DNA of 17,346 bases from JABDGC01 sp964449835 (lineage in GTDB: Bacteria; Pseudomonadota; Gammaproteobacteria; DSM-16500). The DNA is taken from the NCBI GenBank assembly GCA_964449835.1, contig CAYVBZ010000049.1, positions 1 to 17,346 on the forward strand. The letters run 5' to 3'. The notes under the pieces are model-generated. The model worked only from the letters and a program-made list of their open reading frames with translations. It was not told the DNA's origin and ran no database searches. The position numbers were made by a program, and so were the translations under genes. Shown here piece by piece: positions 7,080 through 14,805 of the stretch (positions are counted from its first letter, which is position 1; the number at the start of each line of letters is the position of its first letter).

Positions 7080-7520
7080 CTAATGGTTCAACAATATATC
7101 AATGGCTTTTTTCGCGAGCAGGTCTACCCGTTCGTTTTCAGGATGGCCGCTATGTCCTCGCACCCAATGCCATTTAATGCGATGCCGCTGTGTTTCCTGA
7201 TCGAGTTGTTGCCACAAATCCGCATTTTTTACTGGCTTATTGTTGGAACTGCGCCAATTCCGTTTTTTCCAATTCTTGAGCCACTCGGTGATTCCCTTTT
7301 GGACATATTGGGAGTCCGTAAAAAAATCGATGGAACAAGCTTCTTTAAGTGAAGCCAATGCTCGAATGGCCGCCATTAATTCCATGCGGTTATTCGTGGT
7401 GTCTCGAACGCCTCCGGAAATTTCTTTTTCGCGCTCTTGATAACGCAGCAAAGCAGCCCAGCCGCCAGGACCTGGGTTGCCGCGACAAGAACCGTCCGCA
7501 TAAATAAAAACATGTTTCAT
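7080..7520 (-). CDS. rnhA: Ribonuclease HI
   Basis: A 146-aa RNase H that degrades RNA in RNA-DNA hybrids. All catalytic acids are present: D9 (YADGSCRGNPGPGG), E47 (NNRMELMAAI), D69 (FFTDSQYV) and D133 (NERVDLLAKKA), plus H123 in VRGHSGH. Length matches E. coli RNase HI (155 aa) closely. I start at ATG 7520, since the upstream extension to 7589 lies inside the methyltransferase gene and has no conserved sequence. The start overlaps the methyltransferase stop by 4 nt (ATGA), and dnaQ follows after 12 nt, reproducing the common gammaproteobacterial gene block. Confidence 0.95.
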   Translation of the reverse strand: MKHVFIYADGSCRGNPGPGGWAALLRYQEREKEISGGVRDTTNNRMELMAAIRALASLKEACSIDFFTDSQYVQKGITEWLKNWKKRNWRSSNNKPVKNADLWQQLDQETQRHRIKWHWVRGHSGHPENERVDLLAKKAIDILLNH

Positions 7521-8266
7521 TTGGCGTTCCGAATCGTAGGCCCTGGAATGCTGGTTGGAATGCGCATACCTGCAATTCCTTGCTTCCACCGCAGGCGAAT
7601 GGGCGTAAGCGGAATTACTTTAGCACGGGCCATTAAAATATAAACCGCACCGTAAGGCAAATGACTGTGTTTTCCCAGCCATTCCAGAAAGCCTAAGTTT
7701 TTTAAAATACGTCTATTTTCCACCGGCGGACTATACAAGGCATTCGATTGTTTCACCAGCTCGAAATCCGAAAGTTGAAGCCACTTTTTTAAGGTCCCTT
7801 GCAAAACAGAATGAAGGGCCGGCAATTTATTCGCTTTGGGGTGAAGGAGTTTGCTGAGGCCCCAAAAGCTATAGGGATTAAACCCGCAAATCAGCAAATG
7901 GCCTTCCGGTTTAATGATGCGGCAAGCCTCAGCCAATAATTGTCTGGGATTATCGACGAGCTCTAAGCTGTGGGGAAGCACTACCACGTCTACGCTGCCT
8001 GAGGCCATGGGCAGTTCATAAAGTGTACTTTCAATAACTGCAAGCTCTGACTGTTTATGGAAAGGCAGTGGCGTAATTAAAGAGTGACAGGGCAAATTAA
8101 GCATTTTAATCAGTGGATGTTGATGAGGCACACCGACCAAGACAATATGCTTTCCATATTTTTCAGACAGAAACTCTTTTAAAAGGCTGGTTTCCGCCTG
8201 CAAAACGTCCTGTCCCAGAACATTGTTAAGCCATTGATTCCATTTGACTATTGAACGGTGTGACAT
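7517..8266 (-). CDS. SAM-dependent methyltransferase-like protein (YafS-like)
   Basis: A 249-aa class I methyltransferase-like protein in the position that yafS has next to rnhA in E. coli. The Methyltransf_11 core is seen in SVDVVVLPHSLELVDNPRQLLAEACRIIKPEGHLLICGFNPYSFWGL (about 95-140), and an FLEWLG/AVYILMARA segment lies near the end of the fold. The glycine-rich SAM loop (consensus D/ExGxGxG) is degenerate here: the equivalent strand reads VLVGVPHQHPL. The target is unknown. The ATG at 8266 has AAGGG at seven nt. It heads the operon with rnhA and dnaQ and is divergent from mltD across 120 nt. Confidence 0.75.
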   Translation of the reverse strand: MSHRSIVKWNQWLNNVLGQDVLQAETSLLKEFLSEKYGKHIVLVGVPHQHPLIKMLNLPCHSLITPLPFHKQSELAVIESTLYELPMASGSVDVVVLPHSLELVDNPRQLLAEACRIIKPEGHLLICGFNPYSFWGLSKLLHPKANKLPALHSVLQGTLKKWLQLSDFELVKQSNALYSPPVENRRILKNLGFLEWLGKHSHLPYGAVYILMARAKVIPLTPIRLRWKQGIAGMRIPTSIPGPTIRNAK

Positions 8267-8386
8267 TCCTCATCCCTTTATTAATGAGCAATAACTTGAC
8301 CTCAATCAATTTAACGGTACCATAGAGCCACTCGATAGCTTAACTAATGTTAAACATCATACCTCGGACGATCAGGCTCTGGAAGG

Positions 8387-10030
8387 ATGAAAAAAAGCGT
8401 GCCTTTAGATAAGAACCTTTCATGGATAAAATTTGCAAGCAGCTGGGCCTGCGTACTCTTTAGCGCTTTTATTATGACTAGCACTTCCTATGCCGGGAAC
8501 CTGGAAGGCATTCAAGTGTATCAAAAGAATGCAAGCAGCCCGGACAAAAGGATTATTGCAGCGGTTGCGGCCCTTCGTTCCAACAGCGCTGACAATTTAT
8601 GGGACCTTCTGCGTTCTGAATTCAGCTTATCTCATCATGACTCGAACCCCGCTGTCCAAGAAAATATTGATTGGCTCATGAATGATCAGGCCTTTTTAAT
8701 ACGCACGGCCACACGTTCTGCTCCTTATTTGTATTTTATTCATCAACAAGTTAAAAAACGTCAACTGCCTGTTGAACTGGTGCTGCTCCCTATTATTGAA
8801 AGTGGTTATAATCCTTTCATCTATTCAACGGCTGGTGCAGCGGGTCTTTGGCAAATCATGCCGGACACAGCTTCTGGCTTTGGTATTAAACAGGACTGGT
8901 GGTATGACGGACGGCGGGACGTGGTCGTCTCAACGCGTGCCGCCTTGGATTATCTTTCCTATCTTTTTGATTTTTTCGACGGCAATCCCTTACTTGCAAT
9001 CGCGGCTTACAATTCAGGCGAAGGCGCCGTGCTCTCTGCGATTCGCCGCAATATCCGGGAAGGAAAGAGCACGGACTTTTGGTCTCTTCCTTTGCCGCGG
9101 GAAACACGCACTTATGTCCCGCGGCTTTTAGCGCTCGCTATCATTATCTCGCAGCCCGAACGTTATCCCATTCATTTTCCACACGTGCGCAACACTCCCT
9201 ATTTGGCCCAAGTGGATGTTGGAGGACAGATTGATTTAAAACGGGCCGCACGCTTTGCGGGTTTAAGCTTGAAAAAAATTCAACAGCTGAATCCAGGCTT
9301 TAACCATTTAGTCACACATCCTCATGGTCCTTATAAGCTGGTCTTGCCGATTGAGAATGTCGAGCAATTTATGGGGCGTTTGGCCAACACCTCTCTTTCT
9401 CAGCACATCGATTGGACGCAATACAAAATTAAATCGGGAGACAGCTTGGGGTCGCTTGCAAAGCGTTTTAAAACAACTGCTTCTGCCTTAAAAGAAATGA
9501 ATCACTTGAAGCACAATCAGCTTAAAAAAGGAATGAAGCTTGTTATTCCAGAAACCGTTACGACGGTGTTAAACAACAAAAGCGCGGTCAAGACAGCTAG
9601 TAAAGTAAAAGCCAACGAGGTCAAAGACAATACGCCGCCGGAGGGAGTGAAACCGGGTGATACGCTTTATATGGTGCGCAACCAAGATAATGTTGAGAAA
9701 ATTGCGGCGCATTTTAATCTTCCCGCTAAAATTATTTACGCCGCCAATCGGCTTCAGTCTTCCGCAAAGCTTCATCCCGGGGATTCCTTGTTGATTCCAA
9801 CGCATTTAGCAGAAGCTCAAACAAAGCCTCAAATTAATCCTTCTGAATTTCATAATTTAGCCCCGGGTGATACGCTTTATATGATCCGGAAGGGGGATAC
9901 GATTGGCAAAATCGCTGAGAAATTTAAGATGACGGCGGCTGCAATTCGGATTGCGAATTTAACCTTAGATGAGCGCTTGCAAGAAGGGGACCATTTGATT
10001 ATTCCGACGCATGTGTCAAGAAGAGGATAA
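8387..10030 (+). CDS. mltD: Membrane-bound lytic murein transglycosylase D, three LysM domains
   Basis: A 547-aa enzyme that cleaves peptidoglycan glycan strands, leaving 1,6-anhydro ends. A signal or anchor segment lies at about 15-36. The SLT domain contains catalytic E138 in LLPIIESGYNPF, then GAAGLWQIMP (150-159) and AIAAYNSGEG (204-213). Three LysM modules follow at about 345-388, 426-471 and 497-540. The last two begin with nearly the same PGDTLYM(V/I)R and share an exact 21-nt stretch (9653-9673 and 9863-9883), pointing to recent duplication. GGAAGG directly abuts the ATG; an in-frame GTG four codons later is an alternative start. The 120-nt gap upstream probably holds promoters for both divergent genes, but I could not place them. 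Confidence 0.92.
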   Translation: MKKSVPLDKNLSWIKFASSWACVLFSAFIMTSTSYAGNLEGIQVYQKNASSPDKRIIAAVAALRSNSADNLWDLLRSEFSLSHHDSNPAVQENIDWLMNDQAFLIRTATRSAPYLYFIHQQVKKRQLPVELVLLPIIESGYNPFIYSTAGAAGLWQIMPDTASGFGIKQDWWYDGRRDVVVSTRAALDYLSYLFDFFDGNPLLAIAAYNSGEGAVLSAIRRNIREGKSTDFWSLPLPRETRTYVPRLLALAIIISQPERYPIHFPHVRNTPYLAQVDVGGQIDLKRAARFAGLSLKKIQQLNPGFNHLVTHPHGPYKLVLPIENVEQFMGRLANTSLSQHIDWTQYKIKSGDSLGSLAKRFKTTASALKEMNHLKHNQLKKGMKLVIPETVTTVLNNKSAVKTASKVKANEVKDNTPPEGVKPGDTLYMVRNQDNVEKIAAHFNLPAKIIYAANRLQSSAKLHPGDSLLIPTHLAEAQTKPQINPSEFHNLAPGDTLYMIRKGDTIGKIAEKFKMTAAAIRIANLTLDERLQEGDHLIIPTHVSRRG

Positions 10031-11068
10031 GGTCACACTCACTAGTTTACCAATTAAATAAGTCAAGCCGCCCGCCAAAGCTCCGATAATCAGCATCCGC
10101 AGCCCACCCACCCACGCGCTTCGGTTCGTAAATAGACTTAGCGTCGCACCAACGACAAACAAAGATAATGCAGTTAAAACCAACATCAGCGTCACATTCC
10201 AAGCACCCATGCCGAGCAAAAATGAAATTAAAGGAATAAAGGCACCCAAGCCGAAAGAAATAAATGAGGAGAGCGCCGCGCCCCAAGGCGAGCCTAACTC
10301 TTGTGGGTTTAAGCCCAGCTCTTCGCGCGCGAGAGTGTCGAGCGCTTTTGCTGGGTTATTAATCATGCGGTCCGCTAGTTCTTTCGCTTCTTTCTTTGGC
10401 AAACCGCGCGCTTGATAAATAAAAGCGAGCTCGGCAGCCTCCTCTTCCGGATAAAGCTCTAACTCTTCTTTTTCCAAAGCAATTTGATATTCAAAAAACT
10501 CACGTTGAGAACGCATGGAAATATATTCTCCCGTGGCCATTGAACAAGCACCCGCCAACAAACCAGCAATACCAGATAAAAGGATGACCCGAGGTTCGGC
10601 GCCGCCGCCGACAACACCTAGCAATAAACTCATGTTGGAGACTAGCCCATCGTTCACTCCAAAAACCGCCGCGCGCAAATTGCCAGCAGTCGTTAAGCCC
10701 TTATGTCTATTTTCCAGATGGGCCGCGCCGGAAGTAATGGCATGATGTTGATGTTTGGCGACAGGGTCCACGCTGTAAATCGACATGCCGCGGACCTTCA
10801 TGGCGGACAAGATAAAACGTAATTGTTGAACGCTGAAATAGCGCAGTAAAATACCGACCAAGCGGGTGCGAAAATCGGGCCGATAAGCTCTCGGCGGCGT
10901 TTCACCCGCTTTTTTCATCTCTCGCTTCCACATCTCCGCTTGTTTTTCTGCAGAACGCATGAGTTCATGAAAGAGTTTTTTCTTGATTTTGTCTTTTTCA
11001 TGCGCGCCCACGATGCGGTATAAATAAGCCGAGCTCTGCTCTTCACCCCAGTTTTTTAAGTGGCTCAT
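10016..11068 (-). CDS. VIT1/CCC1-family metal transporter with ferritin-like N-terminus
   Basis: A 350-aa predicted Fe2+/Mn2+ transporter. Residues 1-55 form a helical ferritin/rubrerythrin-like segment (WGEEQSSAYLYRIV, then FHELMRSAEKQAEMW). The VIT domain starts at about 128 with GNLRAAVFGVNDGLVSNMSLLLGVVGG and continues with MATGEYISMRSQREFFE, an acidic cytoplasmic loop (195-260), and three C-terminal membrane spans (about 263-345). In bacterial relatives such as MbfA the ferritin-like part senses or binds iron. Here the usual E-x-x-H ligand pair appears replaced by A and Q. AAGGG lies seven nt before ATG 11068. The 3' end overlaps mltD by 15 nt in opposite orientation. Confidence 0.82.
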   Translation of the reverse strand: MSHLKNWGEEQSSAYLYRIVGAHEKDKIKKKLFHELMRSAEKQAEMWKREMKKAGETPPRAYRPDFRTRLVGILLRYFSVQQLRFILSAMKVRGMSIYSVDPVAKHQHHAITSGAAHLENRHKGLTTAGNLRAAVFGVNDGLVSNMSLLLGVVGGGAEPRVILLSGIAGLLAGACSMATGEYISMRSQREFFEYQIALEKEELELYPEEEAAELAFIYQARGLPKKEAKELADRMINNPAKALDTLAREELGLNPQELGSPWGAALSSFISFGLGAFIPLISFLLGMGAWNVTLMLVLTALSLFVVGATLSLFTNRSAWVGGLRMLIIGALAGGLTYLIGKLVSVTLSSS

Positions 11069-11264
11069 CTCAGTCCCTTTTAAAAAAAGATTCCTTACTA
11101 AAGATCATACACATTTATCTTTTATAATCTAGAACATAGTGCTGAGAGTTAATGAGATGATTTCATCATTCGTCATTTTTTTGCACAAAAATATCACTTC
11201 AAGGAAGACTTTGCGCGGCCTAGCAACCTATTATTAAGCCAAAATAAATCATAGAGGATATTTT

Positions 11265-11300
11265 ATGGGTTGCCACGCCTCCTTTGGAGGCCAAGAATGA
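11265..11300 (+). CDS. Possible 11-residue leader peptide
   Basis: ATG 11265 is preceded by AGAGGA at six nt and encodes MGCHASFGGQE before TGA. The coding bases include a perfect 6-bp hairpin (11277-11291). It could be a leader peptide upstream of the exporter gene, or chance. It is upstream of the promoter I place at 11332, so it would matter only for a longer transcript. Confidence 0.2.
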   Translation: MGCHASFGGQE

Positions 11301-11331
11301 CGACTTTGGACGTCGCTAACACTCTGTTTAA

Positions 11332-11360
11332 TTGCTGTTTTAGCCTATAAATGCTAAGAT
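11332..11360 (+). promoter_or_regulatory. Extended -10 promoter of the type I secretion operon
   Basis: TTGCTG (11332-11337) and TAAGAT (11355-11360) are 17 nt apart, and TGC precedes the -10 (extended -10). The predicted start near 11367 leaves a leader of about 24 nt before ATG 11391. The -35 is weak (three of six). Confidence 0.45.
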
Positions 11361-11364
11361 AAAA

Positions 11365-11376
11365 GTACAGGGAAGC
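11365..11376 (+). promoter_or_regulatory. Candidate CsrA/RsmA binding site in the exporter leader
   Basis: GTACAGGGAAGC matches ten of twelve positions of the SELEX-derived CsrA consensus RUACARGGAUGU. A second GGA (11388-11390) abuts the start codon, giving two GGA motifs in the translation-initiation region. No clear hairpin presents either GGA, and the predicted transcript may begin inside the site. Confidence 0.3.
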
Positions 11377-11390
11377 GAGGCTAATTTGGA

Positions 11391-13508
11391 ATGAGTAATA
11401 AATTACTTTTATGCCTAGTCAAGCTCACTGAACTCATCGGCAGGCCCACTTCGAGCACCACTCTGACTGCGGGCTTACCTTTGCCAGAAGGAACACTCAC
11501 AATTCCTCTCTTCGACCGCGCCGCGGCGCGCGTGGATCTTGTTTCTAAATTGGTAAAATTTCCGCTGAGCACGCGAGAAACCCGCTTTCAGGTTCCTATT
11601 ATCCTGCTTTTGAAAGACAATAATGCCTGCCTCTTGACTCAAATCACAAACCACTATACGGCAAAGATCATTAATCCCCCCAAAAACGAACCGCAAGAAA
11701 TTGCGCTCGATGAGCTGGAGCAACTTTACACGGGGGATGCTTTTTCGATCGAACAAAGTTTTCGGTTTACGCCACAAAGCAGTCATGTGCCTTTTGAGGC
11801 CCAGGACAAAAATTGGTTCTGGAGCGCATTGAAAAAACTTTCTTCAACCTACAGTGAAATGCTGGTGGCCTCTTTTCTCATTAACCTCTTCGCGCTTGCT
11901 TTGCCGTTATTTACCATGAATGTGTATGACCGCGTGGTCCCCAACCGCTCTTATGACACCTTGTGGGTACTCGCGACGGGCATTTTTATTGTTTTTTTCT
12001 TCGATGTCTTAATGAGATCACTGCGCAGCTATTTTATCGATCAAGCGGGAAAAATTGTGGACTTACAAGTTTCCGCCAACATTCTTGAAAAAGTCATTGG
12101 CATTAAAATGATGGACCGCCCTCAATCTGTGGGCGCTTTCGCAAACACGATTCAATCCTTTGACGCCGCAAGAGAGTTCATCACCTCTACGACGGTTGCC
12201 TTGTTGGTTGATTTACCATTCTCGGTTCTTTTCCTGGTTGTCATTGGCGTCTTGGCTGGCAACTTGGTCTGGGTGCCCGTTTTAATGTTGCCGCTTGTGA
12301 TTATTTTCGGCTTAATCATACAAAGACCTTTGATTGAACTCACCAAGGTTTCTCTTCGCTATAGCGCTGAAAAACAAGCCTTGATCTTTGAAATTTTAAG
12401 CGGCATTGAGTCTGTTAAAGCGAACTGCGCCGAAAACATCATGCAAGCGCGCTGGGAACAAATTGTGAATCTCTCGGCCCAAGTTGGCCTCAAGCTTCGA
12501 TCTCTAGTGAACATTAATATGTTTTTCTCAATTTTTATCCAGCAACTTTCCACCGCGCTGGTTGTCATTGTTGGGGTCTATAAAATCACCGGGAACCAAC
12601 TGACAATGGGTGGCTTGATTGCCTGCTCGCTGCTTTCTTCCCGTGCTCTCGCGCCGATGTCACAGATCGCAGCGCTCTTGACGCGCTTTCATCAAACGTT
12701 GACCTCTTTGAATTCGCTGGACAACATCATGAAACTGCCGGATGAGCGGCCTGCCGGCAAACTGCCTTTGCATGTTACAAAAATTAAAGGCGAAATTGAA
12801 TTTCGTGACGTCAACTTCCAATACCCTGGACGTGCCTTCCCCACTTTGAGCAAAATTAGCTTTAAGGTCAATGAAGGCGAACATATCGGCATCATTGGCC
12901 GCGTCGGTTCCGGAAAATCTACTATCGCCAAATTGGTCATGAACTTGGTCGAACCGAGCAGCGGTTCGATTTACTTTGATGGCATCGATCAAAACAATCT
13001 AGACCTGACTGAATTGCGGCAACATATCGGCTACGTTCCACAAGATGTGACTCTCTTCTACGGAACACTGCGGGACAACATCACTTTTGGGGCAGCGCGA
13101 CTTACGGACAGTGACTTGATTCGCGCCATTGACATTTCAGGTGTTGATGAACTGATCAAGCCGCAACTCGGCAGTTATGAGGCGCAAATTCAGGAAGGCG
13201 GCAGAAATTTATCCGGCGGCCAGCGACGCATCATTGCGATTGCGCGCGCAGTCCTGCTGGACCCCACCATTCTTCTTTTGGATGAACCCAGTCATTCTAT
13301 GGACAACCAGACCGAAGCTTTTATTAAAATGAAATTGGCTCCCTACCTTCAGGGCAAGACTGCCCTCATCATGACTCATCGGGTTTCCATGCTTTCCCTG
13401 GTTGACAGAATTTTGATTATCGATGCCGGAAAAATTATTTTGGACGGCCCCAGGGACGCTGTGTTGCAAGCCCTGGCCCAAGGCCAAGTTAAAGTAGCTA
13501 AGACCTGA
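11391..13508 (+). CDS. Type I secretion ABC exporter (LapB/LssB-like) with inactive C39-like domain
   Basis: A 705-aa permease-ATPase fusion that powers export of a giant protein through a HlyD-type adaptor and a TolC-type pore. Residues 1-130 are a C39-peptidase-like domain without the catalytic Cys (LVKLTELIGRPTSSTTLTAGLPL), as in HlyB and LapB, where it binds unfolded substrate. Membrane spans follow at about 160-450 (NVYDRVVPNRSYDTLWVLATG is typical). The ATPase has Walker A GRVGSGKST (503-511), signature LSGGQRR (607-613), Walker B ILLLDEPSHSMD (about 627-638) and the H-loop THR near 661. The ribosome binding site is weak. The adaptor gene starts 14 nt downstream. The family resembles the LssB group more than bacteriocin exporters. 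Confidence 0.9.
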   Translation: MSNKLLLCLVKLTELIGRPTSSTTLTAGLPLPEGTLTIPLFDRAAARVDLVSKLVKFPLSTRETRFQVPIILLLKDNNACLLTQITNHYTAKIINPPKNEPQEIALDELEQLYTGDAFSIEQSFRFTPQSSHVPFEAQDKNWFWSALKKLSSTYSEMLVASFLINLFALALPLFTMNVYDRVVPNRSYDTLWVLATGIFIVFFFDVLMRSLRSYFIDQAGKIVDLQVSANILEKVIGIKMMDRPQSVGAFANTIQSFDAAREFITSTTVALLVDLPFSVLFLVVIGVLAGNLVWVPVLMLPLVIIFGLIIQRPLIELTKVSLRYSAEKQALIFEILSGIESVKANCAENIMQARWEQIVNLSAQVGLKLRSLVNINMFFSIFIQQLSTALVVIVGVYKITGNQLTMGGLIACSLLSSRALAPMSQIAALLTRFHQTLTSLNSLDNIMKLPDERPAGKLPLHVTKIKGEIEFRDVNFQYPGRAFPTLSKISFKVNEGEHIGIIGRVGSGKSTIAKLVMNLVEPSSGSIYFDGIDQNNLDLTELRQHIGYVPQDVTLFYGTLRDNITFGAARLTDSDLIRAIDISGVDELIKPQLGSYEAQIQEGGRNLSGGQRRIIAIARAVLLDPTILLLDEPSHSMDNQTEAFIKMKLAPYLQGKTALIMTHRVSMLSLVDRILIIDAGKIILDGPRDAVLQALAQGQVKVAKT

Positions 13509-13522
13509 CAAGGCCGCCCCGA

Positions 13523-14770
13523 ATGAAAAAAATAAAAAAAATTCTTTATTATCTTATTTGGCGGCCGATCAAGCTTCTCTTTGTTATTCTGTTTTTTCCG
13601 TTTAAAGGGCTTTTTTTATCTTTTACAAAGAAAGGCCCTTTAGATTCTCCTGTGCACGTTTCCGCCCACTTGATTCTTTGGATTTCTTTTTTCTTTGTTA
13701 TTATTTTCTTAACTTGGGCCAAGTTCGCAATCTTAGAAGAAGTGACCACCGCAACGGCGACCGTTATCCCTCTTTCCCATGTGCAAAGTATTCAGAATAT
13801 GGAAGGTGGAATTATCAAAAGCATTCCTGTTCATGAAGGAGATATCATTGAAAAAGGACAAGTGCTGGTCTATCTTGATCCGACACGCTTTACCTCCGCC
13901 TTGAATGAAGCGCTCGCGCGCGATACGGCCTTGAAAGTGAAAATGGCCCGTTTAACCGCAGAAACAAACAAGCAAGCTTTCATGATACCGCCTGATCTTG
14001 AAAGTACTACAAACCCTGTCATTCTAAGCCAGATTAAAGGCGAACAAGAGCTTTACAAAACACATCAAGATCAACTCAAACAATTAAACGATAATCTCGA
14101 GCTTTTACAACGCGAACTGTCCATGACCGAACCGCTAGTCACCGAAGGGGCCGCATCCGAAGTGGAGGTTTTGCATTTACAAAGACAATCGCTTGATATA
14201 AAAAATCAAATTGATCAGTTTTACGCACATGCTTTGGATGAGCTGAATACTGCTAAAGGGGAACATGCCACACTGCAAGCTTCCATGCTTGCCTTAAAAG
14301 ACCGTCTCAATCGAACGACAATCCGTTCCAATGTGCGCGGCATTGTCAAACAAATTCGTATTGCGACGCCCGGAAGCGTAGTCCCGCCAGGCGCAGAAAT
14401 CATGAGTGTTGTGCCTCTCGACAGTAGTTTGTTGGTTGAGGCGCAAGTCAAACCTTCTGACATCGGCTTTATTCATGCGGGTGAAAGTGTTTTGGTCAAA
14501 GTTACTGCTTATGATTTTTCTGTTTATGGCGGCTTAACTGGCTATGTTGATCGAGTCAGCGCGGACACCATTACAGACAGCAAAGGACATAGTTATTACA
14601 TTGTGCGCGTGAAAACAGATCGAAACTATCTCCGCACAACCTCAAACCCGCTTTATATTATTCCTGGAATGACTGCCACGGTTTCCATCTTAACTGGCAG
14701 AAGGACCGTTCTGAATTACATTCTTTCCCCGCTGATTCGGGCAAAAGAAAATGCCTTGCGGGAGCGTTAG
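13523..14770 (+). CDS. Type I secretion membrane-fusion protein (HlyD/LapC-like)
   Basis: A 415-aa periplasmic adaptor that links the ABC exporter to an outer-membrane pore. After the main membrane anchor (about 47-67) comes the lipoyl half-motif NMEGGIIKSIPVHEGDIIEKGQVLVYLDPT (92-121), a long coiled-coil hairpin (about 125-280), the second half NRTTIRSNVRGIVKQI, and a beta-barrel region with IIPGMTATVSILTGRRTVLNYILSPLIRAKENALRER, the usual C-terminus of this family. Unusually, residues 8-33 form an extra hydrophobic segment before the anchor. The ribosome binding site is weak, so coupling to the exporter gene is likely. No TolC-type gene is present in the window. Confidence 0.9.
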   Translation: MKKIKKILYYLIWRPIKLLFVILFFPFKGLFLSFTKKGPLDSPVHVSAHLILWISFFFVIIFLTWAKFAILEEVTTATATVIPLSHVQSIQNMEGGIIKSIPVHEGDIIEKGQVLVYLDPTRFTSALNEALARDTALKVKMARLTAETNKQAFMIPPDLESTTNPVILSQIKGEQELYKTHQDQLKQLNDNLELLQRELSMTEPLVTEGAASEVEVLHLQRQSLDIKNQIDQFYAHALDELNTAKGEHATLQASMLALKDRLNRTTIRSNVRGIVKQIRIATPGSVVPPGAEIMSVVPLDSSLLVEAQVKPSDIGFIHAGESVLVKVTAYDFSVYGGLTGYVDRVSADTITDSKGHSYYIVRVKTDRNYLRTTSNPLYIIPGMTATVSILTGRRTVLNYILSPLIRAKENALRER

Positions 14771-14805
14771 AAAAATATTCTTCATTGACTAAAGGAGAAC
14801 TCATC

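Larger units (their letters stand above)
11069..11390. other. 322-nt divergent intergenic region
   Basis: AT-rich spacer between the metal transporter (leftward) and the type I secretion operon (rightward). On the minus strand TATGAT (11104-11109) is a possible -10 for the transporter, with a poor -35. A near-perfect palindrome GATGATTTCATC occurs at about 11156-11167. An 11-codon reading frame with a good ribosome binding site lies at 11265-11300 and contains the hairpin GCCTCC-TTT-GGAGGC (11277-11291). The exporter promoter lies at 11332-11360. No Fur-like box was recognised. Confidence 0.55.

Noticed and set aside
9653..9883. Exact 21-nt direct repeat inside mltD
   Set aside because: It reflects duplication of the LysM module (PGDTLYM) and is not a mobile or regulatory repeat.
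11391..11780. N-terminal C39 peptidase domain in the exporter as evidence for a bacteriocin processing system
   Set aside because: The catalytic Cys is missing and no double-glycine leader peptide gene is present. This is the non-proteolytic C39-like domain of the HlyB/LapB class.
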